Assembly (NCBI RefSeq): GCF_003258295.1
Contig: NZ_QKYN01000041.1
Location: forward strand, 1-47,594
Direction: 5' to 3'
DNA from: Streptacidiphilus pinicola
GTDB lineage: Bacteria; Actinomycetota; Actinomycetes; Streptomycetales; Streptomycetaceae
Length of the DNA stretch: 47,594 nucleotides
The translations under genes and the position numbers were made by a program. The notes under the pieces were generated by a model that did not search any database, was not told the DNA's origin, and saw only the letters and a list, made by a program, of their open reading frames with translations. Shown in pieces: positions 8,168 to 16,744 of the stretch (the stretch's first letter is position 1; each line of letters begins with the position of its first letter).

Positions 8168-9495
8168 TGGCTGACGCGAAGCAGGACCGCAAGGACGCTC
8201 AGGACTCGAACAAGGCGCAGCAGAGTTCGCAGGCTCAGGGCAACAAGGACTGGAAGACCTACCTCGACCAGACCAACGGCGGCCAGTCCGGCGGCCAGGG
8301 CACCACGGCCTGGGAGGAGGTGCCGGGCTACTACAACCTCAAGCAGATGATCGAGTCGACCGATCCTGCGGCGATGATGACCGTCTCCCAGCACTGGGGC
8401 TCGATCTCCACGATGCTCTCGGAAACCGCCGACGAGCTCAAGACTCACGTCACCAACATGTTGGGGCACTGGAGCGGCCAGAGCGCGGATGCCTTCCGGC
8501 AGAACGCGAACGACCTCCTCACCAGCCTGTCGAATGGCTCGTCGTACGCCACGATCGCCCAGAACGCGATGAGCACGGCGAGCACCGCGCTGTCCGAGAC
8601 CCTGGACAACTTCCCGCACCCGCCGAGCAACATGGACAAGCTGGAGCACACGGGCGGCAGCGACGCCCAGTTCCACCAGGACGCACTGAAGTACGGCCTG
8701 GAGCAGGCCGTGCAGATGGACGGCGGCCAGCTCAGCGCGTGGGAGCGAGTGCACCAGCAGGCTGTCGTCGCCATGCAGCAGTTGGGTACGCAGTACAACG
8801 CGTCTGCCTCCGAGATGAAGAATGTGCCCGGCTCCCAGGACCATTCCACTGTCTGGCCGCCGCCGCCGAGCAACGTGAACCCCAACCCGGTCGGTCCCAC
8901 CGGCCCCACGCCCACCGGCCCGAACGGTGGCGGCAACGTCCCCATCAAGCCGATCGGCGGCGGCACCAACCCGCAACCGCACCCCATCCACATCAACCCG
9001 ATCCATGGCCCGACGCCGATTCACACCGGCCCGATCCACAACCCTGGGCCGATTCACACCGGCGGCCCCGTCACGCCCATCGGTCACGGCAAGCTCGACG
9101 GCGTCGGCGGCCTGCACAGCGGGGTCGGCGGTGGCGGCGGCGGGTTCGGCGGCGGTGGTGCCGGCGGTCTGGGCGGCCTCGGTGCTGGCGGTGGCGGCCT
9201 CGGCGGTGGCGGTCTCGCCGGTGGTATGGGCGGCATGAGCGGTCTGGGCGCAGGCGCTCTCGGCAAGGGCACCGGCTCGGGCGAAGGCGGCCTGAAGGAA
9301 AAGGCCGGCCTGGGCGAGGGTGAAGGTGCCGGCGCCGGTGAGGGCGAGGGCGGCATGGGCATGGGCGGTGCCGGCGGCCTGGGTTCCGGCAACAAGAAGA
9401 AGAAGGAGCGCAAGGCTCGCGCGGGCTACCTGGTCGAGGATGAGGAGACCTGGACCGACAAGGGCGCGTCCAACCCGGGCGTGATTGAGTTCTGA
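8167..9495 (+). CDS. WXG100-domain protein with long Pro/His- and Gly-rich tail
   Basis: 442 residues starting at the ATGA overlap, with GAGGGGAG upstream. Residues 1-50 are polar. Residues ~60-215 form a helical region with the WXG100 signature HWSGQSADAF (about 99-108). Residues ~225-300 are rich in Pro, Thr and His with repeated PIH units (PIHTG, PIHNP). Residues ~305-400 are a Gly-rich spacer. The C-terminus is basic then acidic (GNKKKKERKARAGY, ending GVIEF). There is no signal peptide. This architecture resembles PPE-like or long WXG substrates of actinomycete type VII secretion. It lies between a small WXG100-like gene and a mycosin-like protease gene, the usual company of such substrates. 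Confidence 0.82.
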   Translation: MADAKQDRKDAQDSNKAQQSSQAQGNKDWKTYLDQTNGGQSGGQGTTAWEEVPGYYNLKQMIESTDPAAMMTVSQHWGSISTMLSETADELKTHVTNMLGHWSGQSADAFRQNANDLLTSLSNGSSYATIAQNAMSTASTALSETLDNFPHPPSNMDKLEHTGGSDAQFHQDALKYGLEQAVQMDGGQLSAWERVHQQAVVAMQQLGTQYNASASEMKNVPGSQDHSTVWPPPPSNVNPNPVGPTGPTPTGPNGGGNVPIKPIGGGTNPQPHPIHINPIHGPTPIHTGPIHNPGPIHTGGPVTPIGHGKLDGVGGLHSGVGGGGGGFGGGGAGGLGGLGAGGGGLGGGGLAGGMGGMSGLGAGALGKGTGSGEGGLKEKAGLGEGEGAGAGEGEGGMGMGGAGGLGSGNKKKKERKARAGYLVEDEETWTDKGASNPGVIEF

Positions 9496-9548
9496 GAGTC
9501 AAGTAGTGTCCTGCTCGTCGAACGAACTTAGACGAGCGGGGTGACGGT

Positions 9549-10928
9549 ATGGGCTTCAGTCGAGCACTGCGAAGTTTGGGAGGGGCAGCGCTCGCTGGAG
9601 CCCTTGTCGTTGGCGTGACCCCCGTGGCGCACGCCGACGACGCCCGGAACACTCAGTGGGCACTCAAGGACTACCAGGCAACGAATGCCGTCTGGCCGAA
9701 GAGCACTGGCAAGGGCGTGATCGTTGCCGTCATTGACTCCGGGGTGCGGGCTACCCAGGTCGACCTGACGGGCCAGGTGCTGCCTGGCAAGGACTTCCAG
9801 TTCGGCGGTAATGGTCAGACCGATCATTCGCCCGAATATCACGGAACGGGCATCGCAAGCCTGATCGCCGGACACGGGCACGGTCCCAACGGCGAGGACG
9901 GCATCATGGGGCTTGCCCCTGGAGCGAAGATTCTCCCTGTCGGGGTCGGTCCGGGCCTTGCGGTCGCCGGTACTGACTACACCGGCCAGGCCGTCCGCTG
10001 GGCCGTCGACCACGGTGCGCAGGTCATCAACATGTCCATCGGTGGGCCGGACAACGATGCGGTAACCGAAGCGGACATGGCCTACGCCGAAGAGCACAAC
10101 GTCGTCTTGGTGGCGGCGTCCGGGAACGACGGCGTCAGCGTGCCGCAGTACCCGGCCTCGTATCCGGGAGTTATCAAGGTTGGCGCTGTCGACCAGAACG
10201 CCAAGCTCTGGAGCAATTCGAACACCGGGGGGGTCACCGTTGTTGCCCCGGGGGTTCAGGTCCTCGCCGACGGCGACACCGGGTACCGGATGGGCGACGG
10301 GACCAGCCTCGCCTGTGCCTACGTCTCCGCCATCGCCGCGCTCTACCGATCTGCTCACCCGAATCTGACTGCGGGGCAGATCGTCAACTACATCATCAAG
10401 ACGGCGATTATGCCCAAGGGCCACACCGCCCCGGACCCCGGTCTGGGCTATGGGATCGCGTCTCCTGACCTCAACATGTCGGTTGCCCCGGGCCCCGCTG
10501 CCGGACCGTTGCCGCAGGCGACGGCCGGCTCTGCCTCAACGACCGGCGGAAGCACCAGCAGCTCTGCGCCCAGCACGACCACCACCGCCTCCAGCTCCTC
10601 CTCCGGCGGCAGCTCGATGGGGCTCATCCTCGGTGTTCTCGCTGGCGTCGTGATCGTCGTGATCATCATCGTGGTCGTGATCCGCAGCCGTCGTCGTGGT
10701 GGCGGTGGCGGCGGGAACGGTGGCGGTGGCGGGCAGCCGGCGTACCCGGCGTACCCGCAGGCGCAGCCGCCGCAGCAGGCGTACCAGCCGCCGACGGGTC
10801 AGTACGGTCAGGGAGGCAGCCCTTACGGCCAGCAGCCTCCGCAGCAGCAGAACCCCTACGGTGGCGCGCCCAACCCGCAGCAGTACCCGCCGCAGCAGGG
10901 CTACGGCGGCGGCCAGCAGGGTCGATAA
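9549..10928 (+). CDS. mycP: Mycosin-like S8 subtilase, type VII secretion-associated, membrane-anchored
   Basis: 459 residues from ATG 9549. A signal peptide ends near AHA-DD (about residue 29). The subtilisin triad is intact: Asp63 in VAVIDSGV, His98 in HGTGIAS, Ser253 in GDGTSLACAYVSA. A Ser/Thr-rich linker (about 325-355) leads to one transmembrane segment (about 358-380) and RSRRRGG, giving the MycP topology with the protease outside. Unlike the short tail of classical mycosins, the cytoplasmic end is a ~70-residue Gly then Pro/Gln/Tyr-rich tail with YGQ-like units. Mycosins stabilise or regulate type VII secretion and cleave some substrates. No EccB-E genes occur in the window. The gene symbol is by family and context. 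Confidence 0.85.
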   Translation: MGFSRALRSLGGAALAGALVVGVTPVAHADDARNTQWALKDYQATNAVWPKSTGKGVIVAVIDSGVRATQVDLTGQVLPGKDFQFGGNGQTDHSPEYHGTGIASLIAGHGHGPNGEDGIMGLAPGAKILPVGVGPGLAVAGTDYTGQAVRWAVDHGAQVINMSIGGPDNDAVTEADMAYAEEHNVVLVAASGNDGVSVPQYPASYPGVIKVGAVDQNAKLWSNSNTGGVTVVAPGVQVLADGDTGYRMGDGTSLACAYVSAIAALYRSAHPNLTAGQIVNYIIKTAIMPKGHTAPDPGLGYGIASPDLNMSVAPGPAAGPLPQATAGSASTTGGSTSSSAPSTTTTASSSSSGGSSMGLILGVLAGVVIVVIIIVVVIRSRRRGGGGGGNGGGGGQPAYPAYPQAQPPQQAYQPPTGQYGQGGSPYGQQPPQQQNPYGGAPNPQQYPPQQGYGGGQQGR

Positions 10929-10941
10929 CCCGACGCGCCGG

Positions 10942-10994
10942 AACATGAGCGAGGGCTCCAGCGGGCCATGCCCGCTGGAGCCCTCGCTCATGTT
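10942..10994. terminator. Long bidirectional hairpin terminator
   Basis: Perfect 25-bp arms (10942-10966 and 10970-10994) with a 3-base loop CAT lie between the convergent mycosin and beta-propeller genes. Confidence 0.85.
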
Positions 10995-11008
10995 GCCGCC
11001 CCGACGGG

Positions 11009-13102
11009 CTACTTGAAGAGCTGGATCACCTTGCCGCTCATGAAGTCCATGGAGGCGATCAGGACCTCGTGGTTGGGCAGCAGGTAGACCTCGCCCTCGC
11101 CGTACTCGATGGTGTTGGCCGAGGCGGGGAGGTGGGCGATGTCGGTCGGCTTGCCTGTCGAGGGGTCGAGGGAGACGACCGTCGGGCCGTTCGACGAGCT
11201 GTAGCCCGGGACGAGCGACATGGCGTAGATGTTGCTGCCCCCGCTCGTGCCGCCCGAGGCGGCGCTCTGCGTCGCGTCGCGGAGGAGAGCGCCGCCGCCG
11301 TGCGTGGTGCCGTCGTAGGTCCACAGGGGCGAACCCGTGCTCGGATTGACCGCGCTGACGTCCGGCTTCGAGCTGCTGTTGCTGGTCGGGATCAGCAGCG
11401 CGGACGAGCCGAGGAGCTGCGTGCCGGGATTGCCGTTCGTCGTGAGCTGGATCTTGTCCGTGAGCGAGATCGGGGTCTCGTTGCCGGAGCTGTCGAAGCG
11501 CTGCGCGACCGGGTCTCCGCTGTCCTCGGTGGTGGCGATCAGCGGCGAGCCGCTCAGCACGCTGTTGAACTGGACGTTGTCCGTCTCGGTCTTCTGCCAC
11601 AGCTGCTTGCCGGTCGCCCCGTCGAGCGCGCTCAGCGTGTAGGAGGGCTGGACGTCAGCGCAGTAGTCGTCGACGAGGACGACGCCCGCGCCGCCGTAGG
11701 GGTACGCGTCGCAGTACTGGCCGCGGGCCTTGTAACCCCAGACGGCGTTGCCCGTCGTCAGGTCGACGCCGCCCAGGACGGTGCCGTTGACGATGACACC
11801 GACGCTGCCGTCGATGAACGTCGTCGTGCCGGACGCCATGCTCCGCGTCGAGTTGGTCAGCGCGGTCGACCACAGCGTCTTGCCGGTGTGGGTGTCGACG
11901 CCGACGAGCGTGGTGCAACTGGTGGTGTCAGGTCCGAAGCCGATCGTGCCGATCCCGGACGAGGAGAGCGTGGGCGACATCGCGCAGGGGACGCCGGGGC
12001 CGGAGAGCGGCTGCGCCGTCCAGGCCACGGAACCGTCCGTGAGGCTGTAGGCCTGGACGCCGGACGAGCTGGCGCGGACGAAGTACTTGTCCGTGACCCA
12101 GGTGCCGACCTGCTGGTCGGTGGTCTTGCCCTTGACCGACCAGCTGGCTGCCAGCGTGGGCACGGAGCCACCGCCGCCACCGCCGTTGCTGCCGCCACCA
12201 CCCGGGATGAGCAGAATCGCGACCACCGCGACGATCGCGAGGGCGACGGCGCCCGCGATGATGCCGCCGATCGCGCCGCGGCTGAGGCCGCTGCGCGGCG
12301 GGGTCGGCTGCTGGTAGGCGCCCGGGTAGGGGTAGCCGGGCTGACCCTCCGTCGGCAGCGGCGGCATCTGCGGCCACTGGCCCTGGGCGTCGGGCTGCGG
12401 CCCGTACGGGGCCTGCTGCGGGAAGGGTTGCTGCTGCTGCGCGTAGGCGGCTTGCTGCGGGTCGTAGGGCGCCTGCCCCGAACCGTAAGGCTGTCCCGGC
12501 ATCGGCTGCATCGGTTGCTGCATGAGGCCGGGGACCGGCTGGGCCATCGGCGGCAGCGGGTACGGCTGAGCCTGCGCCGCGCCGTCGCCCGGAGCCGGAG
12601 CGGCGGCCTGCGGGCTGGGGTAGCCGTAGCCCTGTGCCGGCTGCGCCGGCTGTGGGGGCTGCGGGTAGCCGTACCCGGGCTGCGGCGTCTGACCGGCTGA
12701 CGGCTGCGGGACCTGCGGAGCGAACTCCGTGGGCGAGTACGCGACGCCCGGGCCACCCGGCTGAGGGACCTGCGGAGCGAACTCCGTGGGCGAGTATGCG
12801 ACGCCCGGCCCACCCGCACCGCCGGGCTGAGGGACCTGCGGGACCTGCGGGGCGAACTCCGTGGGGGAGTAGCCGACGCCCGGCCCACCCGGCTGCGGGA
12901 TCTGAGGCGCCGCCATCTCCGTCGGCGAGTACGCCCAGCCCGGCTGCCCGGAGAGCTGCGGCGGCGGCCCGTCCGTGCCGCCGTTCCCCGTGCCCGCGCC
13001 GCCCTGCGCGGCCTGCGCGCCCGGCGGCACCGCGTCCTGCGGCGTGCCCGCGGACAGGCGGTAGTCGTCTCTGTCGTCCGAGCCCGAACTGTGGTCAGTC
13101 AT
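11009..13102 (-). CDS. Membrane-anchored PQQ-like beta-propeller protein with repetitive cytoplasmic N-terminus
   Basis: 697 residues from ATG 13102 (MTDHSSGSD), with a GGAGAGG ribosome site. Residues ~1-270 are low-complexity, rich in Pro, Gln, Tyr and Gly. They include four tandem copies of a unit with core YSPTE(F/M)A(A)PQ(V/I)PQ. One transmembrane helix (about 275-300, AIVAVVAILLIP) follows, then a Gly/Asn linker. The remaining ~370 residues carry repeated motifs such as VWGYKA, GKTLWSTAL, GKQLWQKTE and GSPLWTYDG, typical of PQQ-enzyme-like beta-propeller blades (probably seven). The propeller should be extracytoplasmic. No catalytic residues are evident, so a binding or scaffold role is likely. 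It converges with the mycosin gene, whose cytoplasmic tail has the same composition. Confidence 0.85.
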   Translation of the reverse strand: MTDHSSGSDDRDDYRLSAGTPQDAVPPGAQAAQGGAGTGNGGTDGPPPQLSGQPGWAYSPTEMAAPQIPQPGGPGVGYSPTEFAPQVPQVPQPGGAGGPGVAYSPTEFAPQVPQPGGPGVAYSPTEFAPQVPQPSAGQTPQPGYGYPQPPQPAQPAQGYGYPSPQAAAPAPGDGAAQAQPYPLPPMAQPVPGLMQQPMQPMPGQPYGSGQAPYDPQQAAYAQQQQPFPQQAPYGPQPDAQGQWPQMPPLPTEGQPGYPYPGAYQQPTPPRSGLSRGAIGGIIAGAVALAIVAVVAILLIPGGGGSNGGGGGGSVPTLAASWSVKGKTTDQQVGTWVTDKYFVRASSSGVQAYSLTDGSVAWTAQPLSGPGVPCAMSPTLSSSGIGTIGFGPDTTSCTTLVGVDTHTGKTLWSTALTNSTRSMASGTTTFIDGSVGVIVNGTVLGGVDLTTGNAVWGYKARGQYCDAYPYGGAGVVLVDDYCADVQPSYTLSALDGATGKQLWQKTETDNVQFNSVLSGSPLIATTEDSGDPVAQRFDSSGNETPISLTDKIQLTTNGNPGTQLLGSSALLIPTSNSSSKPDVSAVNPSTGSPLWTYDGTTHGGGALLRDATQSAASGGTSGGSNIYAMSLVPGYSSSNGPTVVSLDPSTGKPTDIAHLPASANTIEYGEGEVYLLPNHEVLIASMDFMSGKVIQLFK
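12703..12936 (-). repeat. Tandem YSPTE-coding repeats
   Basis: Four near-identical units of roughly 57 to 75 bases encode (A/G)YSPTE(F/M)A(A)PQ(V/I)PQPGGPGV in the N-terminus of the beta-propeller protein. The fourth, most diverged copy reads SPTEMAAPQIPQ. High DNA identity suggests recent expansion. Confidence 0.8.
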
Positions 13103-13162
13103 CCCCGCGCCTCTCCACCACCGTCGACTGACGATCAGCCAACGCGGGAGCATGCAGCGCCA

Positions 13163-13206
13163 CGCCCCCGACCGGCCAGCCTAGCGGGGCCGGACAGACG
13201 GGGGCG
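13163..13206 (-). terminator. Hairpin terminator after the second pepN
   Basis: CGCCCCCG (13163-13170) pairs with CGGGGGCG (13199-13206), and an inner CCGGCC pairs with GGCCGG. It lies 22 bases beyond the pepN stop and before the next minus-strand gene. Confidence 0.5.
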
Positions 13207-13227
13207 AAACCCCTCCGCAAGTTGGGA

Positions 13228-15816
13228 CTAGCGCGCGTCGCAGGCCTGCGCGCGCAGCGCGCGGGCGAGGTCGTCGCGGCACTCGCGCACGAGGCGGCGC
13301 AGCGCGGGGGCCGCGTCCTCGTGCTCGGCGAGCCAGACGTCCGTCCGGGCCAGCGTCGCGTCCGTGCTGACGAGGCGCGGGAAGAGGCCGTTGACGATGC
13401 GCATGGCGATCTCGATCGAGCGCCCGGCCCAGACCTTCTCCAGCACCTCGAAGTACGGCTCCGCGTACGGGGCGACGAGCTCGCGCTGCGAGGCCTGCTG
13501 GAAGCCGACGATCTCCGCCTCCAGCAGGGCGTTCGGCAGCTCGTCCGTCTCGACGACGACGTGCCAGGTGCGGGCCTTCGTCTCGGCGTTGGGCGCGGCT
13601 GCCCGGGCCGCGGTCTCCAGGCGCTTGCCGCTGGCGGTGTTGTCGCGCTCCAGCTCCGCCGCCAGCTCGGTGTCCCCGGCCAGCCCCGCCGCGACGAGGG
13701 TCTGCAGCAGCGCCCAGCGCAGCTCCTGGTCCACGTCGAGGCCGTCGATCCGGGCGGTGCCGGCCAGCAGCCCGCCGACCAGCTGCAGGTCGGACGGGCC
13801 GTGCGCGGCCTGCGCGAAGAAGCGCGCCCACGCCAGCTGGTGGTCGCTGCCGGGCGCGGCCGCCCGCAGCTCGATCAGCGCGCCCTCGGCGAGTGCCAGC
13901 GCCGCGGCCTCGCGCCCCTCGGGGGCGACGTACTGCTCCAGCGTCAGCTTGGCCTGGGCGTGCTGCTGCTGCAGCACGCCGATGTCGCTCTCCCGACCGG
14001 CGAAGCGCACCACCAGGTCGAGGTAGTCGCGGGCCGGCATCAGGCCGTCACGCGTCATGTTCCACACGGCCGACCAGCACAGCGCACGCGCCAGGGGGTC
14101 CTGGACGTCGCCGAGCGCGGTGCGCAGCGTCTCCAGTGACTGCTCGTCGAAGCGCATCTTGCAGTACGTCAGGTCGTCGTCGTTGACGAGCACCAGGGCC
14201 GGGCGCGGCAGCCCGACCAACTCGGGGACCGACGTGCGCGCCTCCGCGCGCACGTCCAGCTCGACGCGCTTGCTGCGCACCAGCCGGCCGTCCTCCATCC
14301 GCTCGTACAGGCCGACGGCGACGCGGTGCGGACGCAGCGTCGGGTAGCCCTCGGCGGCGTCCTGCAGTACCGCGAAGTCGGTGATCCGGCCCTCGGCGTC
14401 CACGGTCAGCTCGGGGGTGAGCGCGTTCACGCCCGCTGTCTCCAGCCAGGCGCGCGACCAGCCCGCCATCGCCTCGTCCCCGCGTCCGCTGGTCTCGGCG
14501 AGCACGACGAGCAGGTCGTTCAGCGTGGTGTTGCCGAAGGCGTGGCGCTTGAAGTAGCGGCGCGCGCCCTCGAAGAAGGCGTCCCGGCCGACGTACGCGA
14601 CGAGCTGCTTCAGCACGGCCGCACCCTTGGCGTAGGTGATGCCGTCGAAGTTGAGCTTGGCGTCCTCGAGGTCGCGGATGTCCGCGGTGATCGGGTGCGT
14701 GGTGGGCAGCTGGTCCTGGCGGTAGGCCCACGCCTTGCGGCGGTTGGCGAAGGTGATCCAGCCGGACTGGTACTTGGTCGCGGCCACCTGCGAGAACGCG
14801 CCCATGAAGTCGGCGAAGGACTCCTTCAGCCACAGGTCGTCCCACCACTGCATGGTGACCAGGTCGCCGAACCACATGTGCGCCATCTCGTGCAGGATGA
14901 CGTTGGCCCGGCTCTCGTACGCGGCCTCGGTCACCTTGGAGCGGTAGATGAACTCCTCACGGAAGGTGACGCAGCCCGGGTTCTCCATCGCGCCGATGTT
15001 GTACTCGGGCACGAAGGCCTGGTCGTACTTGCCGAACGGGTACGGGTAGTCGAACTCCTCGTGGAAGAAGTCCAGGCCCTGCTTGGTGACGGTGAAGATC
15101 TCGTCCGAGTCGAAGTACTGCGCCAGCGACTTGCGGCAGAGCGCGCCCAGCGGGATCTCCAGCGTGGTGCCGTCCGGCAGTTCGCGCGTGTAGTGGTCGC
15201 GGTCCACGTGGTACGGGCCGGCGACGATCGCGGTGATGTAGGTGGAGATGCGCTGCGTCGGCGCGAACGACCAGGTCAGCGACCGGTCCTCGTTGCGCTG
15301 CGGCGCGCCGGTGGCGGCGGAGTTGGAGAACGCCTCCCAGTGCGCGGGCGCGGTCACCGTGAACGTGAACGGCGCCTTCAGGTCCGGCTGCTCGAAGTTG
15401 GCGAAGACGCGGCGCGCGTCGGCCGGCTCGTACTGGGTGTAGAGGTACACCTCGCCGTCGACCGGATCGACGAATCGGTGCAGGCCCTCGCCGGTGTGGC
15501 TGTAGGCGCAGTCGGCGTCCACGACCAGCTCGTTCTCGGCGGCCAGGCCCGGCAGCGCGACCCGCGAGCCGTCGAAGACCTCGGCCGGGTCGAGCTCGCG
15601 TCCGTTCAGGGTGACCGTGCGGACATGCGGGGCGAGCAGGTCCGCGAAGGAGTCCGCGCCCGGCTCGGAGCAGCGAAACCGCAGGGTCGTCCGGGAGCGG
15701 AAGGTGCCGCCGTCGCCGAGCGCGCTGCGCAGGTCGAGCTCGACGGCATACCCGTCGACCGCGAGGATGCCTGCCCGCTCGCGGGCCTCGTCACGGGTGA
15801 GATTGGTGCCGGGCAC
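13228..15816 (-). CDS. pepN: Aminopeptidase N, M1 family zinc metallopeptidase (paralogue 2)
   Basis: 862 residues from GTG 15816 (VPGTNLTRDEA), with AGGAG seven bases upstream. GAMEN lies about 34 residues before the zinc motif HEMAH at 309-313. The third ligand is Glu332 in KESF, where the other copy has NESF. The whole M1 plus ERAP1-like architecture is collinear with the copy at 2079-4676, though clearly diverged. This copy is next to the Rv2466c-like gene, as Rv2467 is in M. tuberculosis. It is therefore the likely ancestral locus, and the other copy the duplicate. It degrades peptides from the N-terminus in the cytoplasm, plausibly downstream of Clp or proteasome. Confidence 0.95.
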   Translation of the reverse strand: MPGTNLTRDEARERAGILAVDGYAVELDLRSALGDGGTFRSRTTLRFRCSEPGADSFADLLAPHVRTVTLNGRELDPAEVFDGSRVALPGLAAENELVVDADCAYSHTGEGLHRFVDPVDGEVYLYTQYEPADARRVFANFEQPDLKAPFTFTVTAPAHWEAFSNSAATGAPQRNEDRSLTWSFAPTQRISTYITAIVAGPYHVDRDHYTRELPDGTTLEIPLGALCRKSLAQYFDSDEIFTVTKQGLDFFHEEFDYPYPFGKYDQAFVPEYNIGAMENPGCVTFREEFIYRSKVTEAAYESRANVILHEMAHMWFGDLVTMQWWDDLWLKESFADFMGAFSQVAATKYQSGWITFANRRKAWAYRQDQLPTTHPITADIRDLEDAKLNFDGITYAKGAAVLKQLVAYVGRDAFFEGARRYFKRHAFGNTTLNDLLVVLAETSGRGDEAMAGWSRAWLETAGVNALTPELTVDAEGRITDFAVLQDAAEGYPTLRPHRVAVGLYERMEDGRLVRSKRVELDVRAEARTSVPELVGLPRPALVLVNDDDLTYCKMRFDEQSLETLRTALGDVQDPLARALCWSAVWNMTRDGLMPARDYLDLVVRFAGRESDIGVLQQQHAQAKLTLEQYVAPEGREAAALALAEGALIELRAAAPGSDHQLAWARFFAQAAHGPSDLQLVGGLLAGTARIDGLDVDQELRWALLQTLVAAGLAGDTELAAELERDNTASGKRLETAARAAAPNAETKARTWHVVVETDELPNALLEAEIVGFQQASQRELVAPYAEPYFEVLEKVWAGRSIEIAMRIVNGLFPRLVSTDATLARTDVWLAEHEDAAPALRRLVRECRDDLARALRAQACDAR

Positions 15817-16001
15817 GTCGGTACTCCTCGTGCAGACGGGGCGCGGTGTGGGTGGTCGCGCCGCTGAACCGTGGATCGCTTGTCCTCGCATCTTGTCACG
15901 GCGCGGGGTGCTGGGAATGGCGACGTGGGTCCGCACGTTCGTGGTGAGGGGAATCGGGTCCTGGACCGACCAGGACAAGGCAGGACAAGGGAGCATGTTT
16001 T

Positions 16002-16649
16002 ATGTCCGTGGACGCAGCAGACGCAGCAGCAGCGCCCGTCACCGCAGACTTCTGGTTCGATCCGCTGTGCCCGTGGGCGTGGATGACGTCCCGCTGGATG
16101 CTGGAGGTCGAGAAGCAGCGCCCCGTCAAGGTCAAGTGGCACGTGATGAGCCTCGCGGTGCTCAACTCGGGCCGCGAGCTGCCGGAGCACTACGCCAAGC
16201 TGATGGAGGAGGCCTGGGGCCCCGTCCGCGTCTGCATCGCTGCTGCGCAGGAGCACGGGGACGAGGTCCTCGGCGCGCTCTACACCGCGCTGGGCACCCG
16301 CTTCCACAACGGCGGCCAGCCGCGGGACCGGGCCACGATCGAGGCCGCGCTGACGGAAGCCGGCCTGCCGACGTCGCTGGCGGACGCGATGGACTCCACC
16401 GAGTACGACGACGCGCTGCGCGCCTCCCACAAGGAAGGCATCAGCCTCGTGGGTGAGGACGTCGGCACCCCCGTCATCGCCGTCCCCGGCACGACGGGCG
16501 AGCGCGTCGCCTTCTTCGGCCCCGTCGTCACCCCCGCCCCGAAGGGCGAGGCGGCGGCCCGCCTCTGGGACGGCACCCTCCTGGTGGCCTCCACCCCGGG
16601 CTTCTACGAGATCAAGCGCACCAGGACCGAGGGTCCGATCTTCGACTGA
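16002..16649 (+). CDS. DsbA-fold protein of the mycothiol-dependent nitroreductase (Rv2466c-like) family
   Basis: 215 residues from ATG 16002, with AGGGAG eight bases upstream. The ribosome site is preceded by an exact 10-bp tandem duplication (CAGGACAAGG, 15971-15990). [27 protein letters not shown] and the end [11 protein letters not shown] align with what I recall of mycobacterial Rv2466c, a thioredoxin-fold reductase that uses mycothiol. The active site reads C23-P-W-A26, so the resolving Cys of CPWC is replaced by Ala. This implies a one-Cys mechanism with mixed disulfide to mycothiol, or loss of disulfide reductase activity. It lies next to pepN, with rpiB and nei beyond a two-gene insertion, echoing mycobacterial gene order. 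Confidence 0.88.
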   Translation: MSVDAADAAAAPVTADFWFDPLCPWAWMTSRWMLEVEKQRPVKVKWHVMSLAVLNSGRELPEHYAKLMEEAWGPVRVCIAAAQEHGDEVLGALYTALGTRFHNGGQPRDRATIEAALTEAGLPTSLADAMDSTEYDDALRASHKEGISLVGEDVGTPVIAVPGTTGERVAFFGPVVTPAPKGEAAARLWDGTLLVASTPGFYEIKRTRTEGPIFD

Positions 16650-16667
16650 CGGTCAGTTGCCCTACGG

Positions 16668-16744
16668 AGGGGCGCGAGGCTGTGCCCGCTTTGCGGGCGC
16701 GACCACCGTGGGCTGAGCTGCCGCAGGTGGTTGCCCGCGCCCCT
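16668..16744. repeat. Structured intergenic element, three-way-junction-like inverted repeats
   Basis: A 9-bp outer stem (AGGGGCGCG at 16668 with CGCGCCCCT ending 16744) encloses two hairpins: GCCCGC-TTT-GCGGGC (16684-16698) and ACCACC/GGTGGT (16702-16731). It sits between convergent genes and may terminate both. I recall similar dispersed elements in Streptomyces genomes, but cannot verify this here. Confidence 0.5.
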
